Shown here: piece after piece, positions 17,426 to 25,119 of the stretch
Layout: every line of letters starts with the position of its first letter
Position numbering within the stretch: position 1 is the stretch's first letter
Source: Planctomycetota bacterium
Lineage (GTDB): Bacteria; Planctomycetota; UBA11346
Reading direction: 5' to 3'
NCBI GenBank assembly: GCA_007695355.1
Contig: REDX01000088.1
Location: 1-43,030 of the forward strand
Length of the DNA stretch: 43,030 nt
Program-made: the position numbers and the translations under genes
The notes under the pieces: model-generated
The model's database searches: none
Seen by the model: only the letters and a program-made list of their open reading frames with translations
Told to the model about the DNA's origin: nothing

Positions 17426-17850
17426 TAGGAATCCTCCATAGCTTGCAGGCAACGAGCCAGATATGGGGCATCAAACTTATAGAGTAGGGCGCGCTGCTCA
17501 CCAAATCGAGCCGCAAGAACCTCTATGACCCGTCGATGAAAATCGATGCCCTGACGACGCTGCTCGGCGTCCGCGCTGGTCAGCCACGGTAGATGGCGCA
17601 TGGCATCGCTCAGGGCCTGAATGTCAGCCAGTATTCCATCCTGTTGACGATCATTGCCCTGGTTGACCTCAGGCGGTTGCGATTGCGCGCCGCCGCTAAT
17701 CCGCTCGGTAATAGAGCGTGCCTTGGCATAGCGAGTGCTAAGTACTCGCTGCTGACGCATTGCCGAACTCGCCTCGCGTATGGCTGTCGCAAGGTGACAA
17801 GCAAAAAGCGCCACGGCATTACTGGGGCTGACCGTTATCGCATCGTCCAT
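17425..17850 (-). CDS. Hypothetical helical protein coupled to the SpoIIE phosphatase
   Basis: This 141-residue protein is mostly helical and soluble, with no signal or membrane helix. I recognise no family. A GGGGAGGAG sequence lies about 9 nt before the ATG, a strong ribosome-binding site, and its TAA shares one base with the phosphatase ATG, so the two are translated together. Helices such as ALFACHLATAIREASSAMRQ and a conserved-looking C-terminus (FGEQRALLYKFDAPYLARCL) are the main visible features. A partner or regulator of the phosphatase is an inference from coupling alone. Confidence 0.75.
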   Translation of the reverse strand: MDDAITVSPSNAVALFACHLATAIREASSAMRQQRVLSTRYAKARSITERISGGAQSQPPEVNQGNDRQQDGILADIQALSDAMRHLPWLTSADAEQRRQGIDFHRRVIEVLAARFGEQRALLYKFDAPYLARCLQAMEDS

Positions 17851-17910
17851 CTCCGACTCCTCCCCTGGATTCTAGGTGTCGCCCCCAGCAACTCCACCCC
17901 TGGCCAGTCG

Positions 17911-17924
17911 CCGCCTACGGGCGG
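17911..17924 (+). other. Stable UACG-tetraloop hairpin in the mscS leader
   Basis: CCGCC-TACG-GGCGG forms a 5-bp GC stem closed by a C(UACG)G loop, an unusually stable RNA tetraloop class. It sits about 70 nt before the mscS start in a 145-bp divergent region. It could be part of the leader of either transcript, or chance. Confidence 0.4.
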
Positions 17925-17995
17925 GTGAGACACAAGCCCTATCGTCAATTTCACCCATCTCCTTGCCTAAAGCTTCAAGAAGAGATTATGCGGAG

Positions 17996-19648
17996 ATGAC
18001 ACTCGACACCACGCTCCTGCTTCCAGGAATCCTCACCACCCTCGGCCAGTCTCTGGCGGTGATTATTCTTCTCATCGGCGGCGGCATCGTCAGCGGCCTT
18101 ATTCTGCGACGAGCCGCACGTCTAAGTGACAGCGAAACGATCCAGCTCCGACTGGCCGGCATTCAGCGTTCAATACGCCATACGCTACTGCTGATCGGCA
18201 TTATCTCAACGCTGGCCTTATTGGGCTGGAACGCCTATTTGGTCGCCGATGGGGTTGACCCCTGGCGACATTTTCTCAATCGCGTCATCCACATAGATCC
18301 TGATCTGCGCAATCAATTCCTACAAGGCTTGGGCCTTACCATCCTCTACATCATAGGCGCTAAACTGCTTAATCGCATAATCATACGCGCCGCGGGCTAC
18401 AGCAGTCAAGCGTTAAGCAAATGGGGCCGCTTAGAGGCCAATGACGAAGCGATAGCCCGTTTTTTCCGCGGTCTTCAGCGCGCCCTCACGAATACGGTTT
18501 GGCTGGCCGTCCTCATTCTCACTTGCATGAATTTACAGCTTCCTGATCTATTTCTCGCCGCACTTTGGCGCCTCGCAATCATCTATCTTATTATTAGCGT
18601 TGGCTTGTGTATTATCCGTATAACCGCAGTCATTGTCGACACTGCAGACGGACTTTCAGGGCGCTATCTCGAACAACATACCTGGTCGAATTATTATCGC
18701 CAATTGCGCCCACTCATCCCCCTACTTCGGCGCTGCCTTGAGTATATTTTATGGATTGGGGTCGCCACCTTGGTAATGGCACAATTACCTGCCCTTGACC
18801 CCTTTGTCGCTTATGGACCGATGATTATCCAGGCGATAGGCATCTTTTTCCTAGCCCGAGTCGGCATCGAACTTACTCATCTTTTTATCGACCAAGTAAT
18901 GCTGGGAGACCAGGATATCCCTGAGGCAGAACGTAAACGACGGATTACCATCGTCCCGCTAATAAAAACGATCAGTAAACAGGTTATCTACTTTGCCTCA
19001 TTCGTCCTTATTCTCTCCAGCGCTGGCTTTGATCCCATGCCCTTCCTCGCCGGTGCTGGCGTCCTCGGCGTGGTTATCGGCCTGGGTGCCCAGCCGCTGA
19101 TCAATGACGTGGTGTCGGGCTTCTTTATTCTCTTTGAAAACACCTTTCTGGTTGGCGACACCATCCGCAGCGGAGACACCTACGGCAGCGTAGTCGCCAT
19201 TGATTTCCGCACCACCCGGATCCGGGACTTCGATGGCAATCTCCACGTTCTACGCAATGGGGACCTGCGCCACGTCATCAATTATTCCAAGGATTTCACC
19301 CACGCCGTCTTAGAAATTGCCATCGGCCACGATGGGGATTTAGAACAGGCCTTGAACATCATTGCTAACTGCGGAGCAGGATTAGAAGCGGATGAACGCG
19401 TGCGCGGACCCTTGCTCGTGCGTGGAGTAACCCGCGTCGATTCCACTGGCGTCCACCTGCGCGCAGTCATGGAGGTGGTGCCCGGAGAACACTTCTCCAT
19501 CTCCGCTCAATTGCGGGCCCGGGCTATAACGGCCCTGCAACAAGCCGGTGTTCCGCTGGCTGTTCAACAGCGCGTTAGCTGGTCTTCAGCGCAAAAATCC
19601 TGTCAGTTAGCCGAGGATGCCAACGAGGCTCCACCCTCACCTGCCTAA
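17996..19648 (+). CDS. MscS-family mechanosensitive ion channel
   Basis: I use the ATG at 17996 (MTLDTTLLLPG) because upstream sequence is intergenic in character and a GGAG lies just before it. The 550-residue protein has about nine hydrophobic segments; the last ones form the channel core. The pore helix is rich in Gly and Ala (AGAGVLGVVIGLGAQPLINDVVSG), followed by the beta domain ENTFLVGDTIRSGDTYGSVVAI and RTTRIRDFDGNLHVLRNGDL, as in MscS. Extra N-terminal helices place it with the larger MscS relatives. The product releases solutes on membrane tension; extra regulatory input through the N-terminal helices is speculation. Confidence 0.92.
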   Translation: MTLDTTLLLPGILTTLGQSLAVIILLIGGGIVSGLILRRAARLSDSETIQLRLAGIQRSIRHTLLLIGIISTLALLGWNAYLVADGVDPWRHFLNRVIHIDPDLRNQFLQGLGLTILYIIGAKLLNRIIIRAAGYSSQALSKWGRLEANDEAIARFFRGLQRALTNTVWLAVLILTCMNLQLPDLFLAALWRLAIIYLIISVGLCIIRITAVIVDTADGLSGRYLEQHTWSNYYRQLRPLIPLLRRCLEYILWIGVATLVMAQLPALDPFVAYGPMIIQAIGIFFLARVGIELTHLFIDQVMLGDQDIPEAERKRRITIVPLIKTISKQVIYFASFVLILSSAGFDPMPFLAGAGVLGVVIGLGAQPLINDVVSGFFILFENTFLVGDTIRSGDTYGSVVAIDFRTTRIRDFDGNLHVLRNGDLRHVINYSKDFTHAVLEIAIGHDGDLEQALNIIANCGAGLEADERVRGPLLVRGVTRVDSTGVHLRAVMEVVPGEHFSISAQLRARAITALQQAGVPLAVQQRVSWSSAQKSCQLAEDANEAPPSPA

Positions 19649-19686
19649 GCCCAAATCAAGAACTTAACTCAATCATTAGAAAGAGA

Positions 19687-20832
19687 TTACACAGCGTATA
19701 CATCGCGCAGATAGCGCTTGTCCTTCTTTAATTGCTTGACGAAAACAACCGCATCTTCGTGGCTCATACCGCCATGTTCTTGAACCACCTGATGCAGGGC
19801 TGCATCCACGTCTTTGGCCATGCGCAGGGCATCGCCACACACATAAAAAATGGCACCACCCTGTATCCAACGCCAGAGTTCAGCGCCCCGTTCAAGCATC
19901 CGATGCTGGACATATACTTTATGGCCCTGATCGCGGCTAAACGCCAAATCCACCCGATGAAGAATGCCTTCTTGCTGCAGCGACGCCATTTCTTCGTGAT
20001 ATAAGTAATCAGTGGCGGAATGTTGATCGCCAAAAAACAACCAATTGCGACCGGACCCACCAACAATACGTCGCTCTTCAAGGAAAGCACGGAAGGGAGC
20101 GATTCCCGTTCCCGGTCCCACCATGATAATGTCGGTGGCAGGATCTTCGGGAAGTCCGAAGTTTTTGCTGTGATGAACAAACACCTCAACTTTACTGCCG
20201 CTGCATGAGCGCCGCCCCAAATACGACGAAGCCACCCCCTCGCGCAGACGGCCATGGGATTCCCAGGTCACAACACCCACGGTGAGATGAACTTCGCCAG
20301 GATGGGCGCGAGGGCTTGAAGCGATAGAGTATAATCGTGGCAACAGGGGTTTTAGTCCATCGACGAGCTCTTGAGCGCTGAGTGCGCCAGGGCGACAAAC
20401 AGCGAGGATGTCGCAAAGATCTCGACCGTCGCAATAGGCGGTAAGAAGCTCTTTTTCGGTGGGATCAGCTAGCTTGCGTAACACCTCATCGTTAGTGTGC
20501 GCCGAAAGCGGCTGCAACAAATTTTTCGGCACCTTACTAATTTCTAAGCATTGCAGAGCCTCGCTCAACGGCAAGGTTCCCCCACCTTTGGGCAAATCTA
20601 CCGATTCGTCGGCCTTGGCACCCAGCCAGTCGATGACCCGCTGAACCAACTCCGGATTATTACGTGGGAGAATCCCCAAGCTGTCCCCAGGGACATATTG
20701 AGGCCCCTCTTCGCCAAGATAGATAATGACGTGGCGGGTATCCTTTTGTGATCCTGCACCATTGAGTTCGCGAATTTCACTAATGGTCGCTTGGTATGGG
20801 TGTTTAGCATTATAGATGGCGTCAACAGTCAT
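19687..20832 (-). CDS. CysJ-type FAD/NADP(H) reductase lacking an FMN domain
   Basis: The 381-residue protein matches the FAD- and NADPH-binding half of sulfite reductase flavoprotein. I choose the ATG at 20832 with GGAAGGA upstream rather than the earlier ORF start. Motifs: PRLYSIASSP (FAD, about 165), GVASSYL, VGPGTGIAPFRAFLEER (NADP-ribose, about 237), FFGDQHSATDYLYHEEM, and YVCGDALRMAKDVDAAL with the C-terminal VY tail. The flavodoxin-like FMN domain found in CysJ and P450 reductases is absent. No hemoprotein subunit or ferredoxin gene lies nearby, so its electron partner is unknown. It converges with mscS across 38 bp. Confidence 0.88.
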   Translation of the reverse strand: MTVDAIYNAKHPYQATISEIRELNGAGSQKDTRHVIIYLGEEGPQYVPGDSLGILPRNNPELVQRVIDWLGAKADESVDLPKGGGTLPLSEALQCLEISKVPKNLLQPLSAHTNDEVLRKLADPTEKELLTAYCDGRDLCDILAVCRPGALSAQELVDGLKPLLPRLYSIASSPRAHPGEVHLTVGVVTWESHGRLREGVASSYLGRRSCSGSKVEVFVHHSKNFGLPEDPATDIIMVGPGTGIAPFRAFLEERRIVGGSGRNWLFFGDQHSATDYLYHEEMASLQQEGILHRVDLAFSRDQGHKVYVQHRMLERGAELWRWIQGGAIFYVCGDALRMAKDVDAALHQVVQEHGGMSHEDAVVFVKQLKKDKRYLRDVYAV

Positions 20833-20907
20833 AAACGATTCCTTCCCGCTGTGGTACACCCGGGATCTAGCTTAAGAAATACGAGGGTCTCATAGCGCAC
20901 CAATGTC

Positions 20908-21222
20908 CTAGCCAATGCCTTTGGCATCGGCGTCATAAACTTGAACTCGCGCCCATAGATCACGACACTCAGTGATAAAAGCATGATGTATGGGGTGATC
21001 CTGGTAGGCGTCATGCGCCGCGACATCGGCAAACATACAGATCAACGCTGCGTCATAGGTGTCATCAAGCACCGGGCGTGCCGGCGTCGCTGCCGGACCG
21101 CCGATCCAAACGGCACTCGCCGAATCAATGTCGCCAAGCATGCTTAGGGCCTTCTGAAACCGCGTGCGGTCTGCTTCCGAACAGTCAGCCTTCAACCAAA
21201 AGTAGACAGTATGAATGATCAT
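20908..21222 (-). CDS. Dabb (stress-responsive alpha/beta barrel) domain protein
   Basis: I start this 104-residue protein at the ATG at 21222 (MIIHTVYFWLK); the longer ORF would run into the tRNA gene. The pattern is that of the Dabb ferredoxin-like family: HTVYFWLK, then ALSMLGDIDS, GGPAATPARPVLDDTYDAALICMF, and the closing HPIHHAFITECRDLWARVQVYD. These small dimeric proteins are of mixed or unknown function. It lies 57 bp downstream of the tRNA on the same strand, so it may be read from the tRNA promoter. Confidence 0.88.
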   Translation of the reverse strand: MIIHTVYFWLKADCSEADRTRFQKALSMLGDIDSASAVWIGGPAATPARPVLDDTYDAALICMFADVAAHDAYQDHPIHHAFITECRDLWARVQVYDADAKGIG

Positions 21223-21279
21223 CGGTCCATCCTCACAAGGCGGCGCCGGGCCTTGCCCCAATAGGAATGAAGAAAAAAG

Positions 21280-21352
<73 letters not shown>

Positions 21353-21463
21353 GGAAAGGAAGTCCGGTCACTTGCGAAGGAAAGGGTGTAACAAAGGACG
21401 GCAACGGCTCAAGACCGAAGCAGCGGCCAATCAAGCGGGGCGATGACTAACCCAGATGAGGCC

Positions 21464-22258
21464 CTAGCCGCGATGACGGCGACGATCTCGCCAACGACTG
21501 GGGCTGACACCATAATGCTGAGCAAAGCTGCGACTGAAAACTTCATGAGATCGGAAACCGGCCTCCTGGGCAATGGCTTTGAGGGGGAGGTCGCCAGCTT
21601 CTATAAGCCCTTCGGCGCGCCGTAAGCGGATGCTAGCCAGTGCCTGCAGCGGACTGCAACCGCGATGGGCATGAACCAAACGGCGAAAATGGGCCGGGGA
21701 ACAAAATGCTGCCTGAGCCACAGCATCGACCGAGGGCGAGAGGTAAAGATGCTGCCGATACCATTGCAGGGCGTCTTCTACCCGCTGGCGGTCCACCTCC
21801 CTTGGATTATCGAGAGGACGGTCGCCTAGATGCTCCCATAGAAGGCAGCATAGCTCTGCAGCAATTCGCATAAAATGGCTTTGCGATGAAGCACGAGGGC
21901 GCTGGAGATGCTCCTTGGCCAATGCACTCGAAGCACGAATGCTTTGCACCTGCTCAACAGTCAAAGGCATACTCACCGGGCCCTGGCTGCAGAGTCCACG
22001 CTCGATACCCTCCGGCACCCATGAAAAATGGAATACGACCACTTCCGCCACCTGGCCGTTCCCCATCCAGCCATGAATGATCTGGGGCGGAAATAACCAT
22101 AATCGCGCCCCCTGACCTGTATCTGCCGCCACGCCACCATCAAGGATTGGGTAGATATGGCCGCTGAGAGCCGCCTCGAATTCCCACCAAGCACGCCGAT
22201 CCGGACGAATCGATCGCTGAGCGTAGTTTCGCTGGCCTGTACCGAGGTAACGCAGCAT
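21464..22258 (-). CDS. AraC-family transcriptional regulator
   Basis: This 264-residue protein has an N-terminal cupin-like sensor half (about 1-140, with ALSGHIYPILDG and LFPPQIIHGW) and a C-terminal AraC DNA-binding domain (about 160-262) with two helix-turn-helix units: SVDAVAQAAFCSPAHFRRLVHAH and LPLKAIAQEAGFRSHEVFSRSF, ending in the typical YGVSPSRWR. It is divergent from the two oxidoreductase genes, separated by 149 bp, the usual arrangement for an AraC activator of a sugar-use operon. The inducer is unknown; a sugar or sugar derivative is the likely type. Confidence 0.9.
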   Translation of the reverse strand: MLRYLGTGQRNYAQRSIRPDRRAWWEFEAALSGHIYPILDGGVAADTGQGARLWLFPPQIIHGWMGNGQVAEVVVFHFSWVPEGIERGLCSQGPVSMPLTVEQVQSIRASSALAKEHLQRPRASSQSHFMRIAAELCCLLWEHLGDRPLDNPREVDRQRVEDALQWYRQHLYLSPSVDAVAQAAFCSPAHFRRLVHAHRGCSPLQALASIRLRRAEGLIEAGDLPLKAIAQEAGFRSHEVFSRSFAQHYGVSPSRWRDRRRHRG

Positions 22259-22407
22259 AAAGGCATCCTAGGCCGTGAGCGAAAAGGTCAAATACTTGGG
22301 CGGCCCGATCATGGACATTTACCTCCTCGTTACTAAAGTGCTTCCCATATACCCCGTCCCCTCCGAGGCACGTAAGCGCGGCTCGACTGCCGCAGAAGGA
22401 TTTTTTG
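22259..22407. promoter_or_regulatory. Divergent control region between AraC regulator and Gfo/Idh genes
   Basis: This 149-bp gap must contain both promoters and probably the AraC binding sites. It contains a GGGCGGCCC inverted repeat near 22299 and, just before the oxidoreductase start, AGAAGGA as ribosome-binding site. I do not see a clear direct-repeat operator. Confidence 0.45.
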
Positions 22408-23730
22408 ATGAGTAATTGCAAACGCTATGCCGTCATCGGCACCGGTGCACGTTCTGGTATGTTCACGAGTGCTTTATGTAAAGATTTCAGCGAACATGGG
22501 AAGCTCGTTGCGCTCTGCGATATAAACCATACCCGGATGGCATACAATGTGCAAATGCTTAAGGAAAAGCATGAATTGCAGCATGATATTCCCTGTTACG
22601 GAATTGAATCCTTTGATGAAATGATCCGCAAAGAGCGGGTTGATACGGTTATTGTAACGACCGTAGATCGCACGCATCACACCTGGATTATCCGTGCCAT
22701 GGAAGCCGGCTGTGATGCAATTAGCGAAAAGCCGATGACCACCGATGAGGTAAAATGCCGGCACATCCTGGATGCCATCGAGCGTACGGGACGTTCGCTG
22801 CGGGTCACCTTCAATTACCGCTACTCACCGCGCAACAGCAAAGTTAAAGAGCTGCTAATGCAAGGAGTGATCGGAGAGGTCAAGAGCGTGCACTTCGAGT
22901 GGCTACTTGATACTAAGCATGGAGCTGACTATTTTCGCCGCTGGCATCGCGACAAGAATAACTCAGGTGGACTCATGGTGCATAAAGCCACCCATCACTT
23001 TGACTTGGTCAATTGGTGGTTAGATAGTTCACCAGAGACCGTCTATGCCCAGGGCGGATTGGTTTTTTACGGGCGCGAGAACGCTGAAAAACGAGGCGTG
23101 ATGCAGTTTTATGATCGCGGCACTGGCAATCCCCTAGCGGCAAATGACCCCTTTGCCCTAGATCTCTCCAAAAACGATCATAAACGGCAACTCTACCTAG
23201 AGGCAGAGCACGAGGACGGCTACCGGCGCGACCAATCGGTATTCAGCGATGGTATATCCATCGAAGATGACATGGCAGTACTAGTGCGCTACCGTTCTGG
23301 CGCCACCATGACCTATCACCTCACGGCCTATAGCCCCTGGGAAGGCTGGCGCATTGCCTTTAATGGCACCAAGGGCCGCCTTGAGTACGATGTCCATGAA
23401 AATAGTTATATTTCGGGCAGTGATGAGGACAGCAATCGGCCCGATGTACGCGATAGCAAGGCTGTCGATCTCAAAGAGCCCGCCCGCATTCTTATTCGCC
23501 CCCATTGGGGCCAACCGGTGGAGGTGGAGGTGGAGTCCGGTGGTGGTGGCCATGGTGGCGGTGATGTTCGCCTACTGCGTGACATTTTCGTTGGCGACGA
23601 GGCCGACCCCCTAGCCCGTGCCGCCGACCATATTGCTGGCGCACGCTCTATTCTTACCGGCATTGCAGCCAATAAGAGCTTCGCCACCGGCATGCCAGTT
23701 CAGGTGGACGATTTGGTGCGCGTGCCTTGA
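22408..23730 (+). CDS. Gfo/Idh/MocA-family oxidoreductase (first of pair)
   Basis: This 440-residue NAD(P)-dependent enzyme starts at the ATG at 22408 with AAGGA 7 nt upstream. The N-terminal Rossmann domain shows YAVIGTGARS and LCDIN; the catalytic Lys108 lies in SEKPMT. The substrate-binding His/Asp segment is THHFDLVNWWL. The C-terminal domain has NGTKGRLEYDVHEN and ends with a helical ADHIAGARSILTGIAANKS, usual for the family. A Gly-rich stretch (SGGGGHGGG) lies near the end. Family members oxidise or isomerise sugars, inositols and glycosides. The length, above 400, resembles PVC-type members. The substrate is not predictable. Confidence 0.9.
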   Translation: MSNCKRYAVIGTGARSGMFTSALCKDFSEHGKLVALCDINHTRMAYNVQMLKEKHELQHDIPCYGIESFDEMIRKERVDTVIVTTVDRTHHTWIIRAMEAGCDAISEKPMTTDEVKCRHILDAIERTGRSLRVTFNYRYSPRNSKVKELLMQGVIGEVKSVHFEWLLDTKHGADYFRRWHRDKNNSGGLMVHKATHHFDLVNWWLDSSPETVYAQGGLVFYGRENAEKRGVMQFYDRGTGNPLAANDPFALDLSKNDHKRQLYLEAEHEDGYRRDQSVFSDGISIEDDMAVLVRYRSGATMTYHLTAYSPWEGWRIAFNGTKGRLEYDVHENSYISGSDEDSNRPDVRDSKAVDLKEPARILIRPHWGQPVEVEVESGGGGHGGGDVRLLRDIFVGDEADPLARAADHIAGARSILTGIAANKSFATGMPVQVDDLVRVP

Positions 23731-23813
23731 GATCACCCATACGCATGGGCCGGGTCGTCTCTTCAGCCCCTATTCCCTGAGCCCACAGATCCGCCGCAGC
23801 AATTGTTCGCCCA

Positions 23814-23854
23814 TGGTGGCGAGGAAGGGCACTTCGCCTCTCTCCTCGCCACCA
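23814..23854 (+). terminator. Strong inverted repeat between the two oxidoreductase genes
   Basis: TGGTGGCGAGGA and TCCTCGCCACCA form a perfect 12-bp stem around 17 nt, within which GGGC/GCCT can extend the pairing around ACTTC. No strong T tract follows (only GATTTTCC 12 nt later). It may attenuate transcription or protect the upstream mRNA. Confidence 0.55.
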
Positions 23855-23873
23855 CGGCGATGGATTTTCCCTG

Positions 23874-23883
23874 GGCCTAGGCC
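23874..23883. promoter_or_regulatory. Palindrome GGCCTAGGCC before the second oxidoreductase
   Basis: A perfect 10-bp palindrome ends 11 bp before the ATG at 23895. It is too close to the start for a classical operator of that gene's own promoter unless transcription begins nearby; it could be chance in GC-rich DNA. Confidence 0.25.
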
Positions 23884-23894
23884 ATAATAGAGCC

Positions 23895-25052
23895 ATGACG
23901 CACACCCCCATCGGCACTGCCCTTATTGGCTGCGGGAATTTCGCCCGCTGGCAGCATCTACCCAATTTGGCACGGTTGCCAGGCGCTCAATTACTTTGGC
24001 TATGCGATCACAATCACGATCTCGTAGCCATGCTAGGAGATCAGTATGACTGCCAAAGCACCACCGATGCCAAGGATGTTTTAACTGACCCTCGGGTTGA
24101 GGCTGTGGTCATTGCGGTACGCGATGACCAGCAAGCAGAGCTTTGCTTAGCCGCCCTAGCACAACGCAAGCACGTGTATGTCGAAAAGCCCGTGGGCAAC
24201 TCCCCACAACAGGCCCTGTCCATCGCGAAGTCGGCTACCCATAGCGGACGGCAAGTGGCCGTGGGATTCCAAAAACGCTGCGCCCCAGCGTATGTCAAAG
24301 CCAAACAGCTGCTCGATGCAGATGGTGGAGTTCGCAACCTTTCCTTGCGCATGGTCGATGATGCATGGCGCTGGGCTAGCGGCTACCCTAAAGGCGCGTT
24401 ACTGGCCTTAGACTGCTGTCACTTGTTTGACTTAGCTCGTTTTTTTTGTGACAGCGAAGTTGCTGAAATAACTGCCCGCCGTTCTCGTCCGGATGACGAT
24501 GCGATGCTGCTGCAAATGGAAAATGGGGCCATCGTTAGCATAACCCTCTCCGGGCATGGCACGATGGATATGCCCAAAGAGCGGCTGGATGCCGTCTCCA
24601 TGCGCGGCGGTGTATGCGTGGAAGATTTTTGCGAATTGCGTGCCTACGGTTATCCGGAAATTGAACCAATCCAACGCTTTGCAGGCGCCTCTCACCCTGA
24701 TTATCCGCTCCTACCCCGCTATTTGCTCGCTGAGCAGGGAGCATCTGGGCTCGCCAGTATCCGCCGCATCGCCTGGCAGTTACGACAAGACCAAGCCGCA
24801 GGAAAGCTGAATGAACGTTATGACGCTGCGGAAATCGAGTCCTTCATTACCCATACCATCCCAAATTTTCTCCGTGATCAGGGTTGGCTCTCGGCCATGG
24901 AAGGATTTCTTCAGGCCTGCGCGGGGGCATCGACAAACCTCAACATTGCTAGGGCCGAAGACGCCTGGGCAGCGCAAATCATCACCGAAGCCGCACTGCG
25001 CTCACAATGCGATCAGTCTACCATCATCATTGACCACAAACCCTCTCAATAA
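23895..25052 (+). CDS. Gfo/Idh/MocA-family oxidoreductase (second of pair)
   Basis: This 385-residue enzyme has the Rossmann start TALIGCGNFARW, the NAD segment LWLCDHN and the catalytic EKP (Glu97, Lys98) in VYVEKPVGN. The conserved acidic/His segment reads LLALDCCHLFDLARFF. It is only distantly similar to its upstream neighbour, so the pair is not a recent duplication. An inverted repeat of 12 bp lies between the two genes. Both are likely controlled by the divergent AraC protein and may act in sequence, for example oxidation and re-reduction of a sugar; that is inference. The gene converges with tilS. Confidence 0.9.
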   Translation: MTHTPIGTALIGCGNFARWQHLPNLARLPGAQLLWLCDHNHDLVAMLGDQYDCQSTTDAKDVLTDPRVEAVVIAVRDDQQAELCLAALAQRKHVYVEKPVGNSPQQALSIAKSATHSGRQVAVGFQKRCAPAYVKAKQLLDADGGVRNLSLRMVDDAWRWASGYPKGALLALDCCHLFDLARFFCDSEVAEITARRSRPDDDAMLLQMENGAIVSITLSGHGTMDMPKERLDAVSMRGGVCVEDFCELRAYGYPEIEPIQRFAGASHPDYPLLPRYLLAEQGASGLASIRRIAWQLRQDQAAGKLNERYDAAEIESFITHTIPNFLRDQGWLSAMEGFLQACAGASTNLNIARAEDAWAAQIITEAALRSQCDQSTIIIDHKPSQ

Positions 25053-25071
25053 GGCCCCATGGCTTAGGGCC
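25053..25071. terminator. Small GC hairpin between convergent genes
   Basis: GGCCC and GGGCC pair across 9 nt immediately after the oxidoreductase stop codon. No T tract follows on either strand, so a terminator role is only suggested by its position between convergent genes. Confidence 0.3.
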
Positions 25072-25119
25072 GCGATCCCTATCCTTACCAGACAGCAATC
25101 ACCATGCATGCCATAGAAA

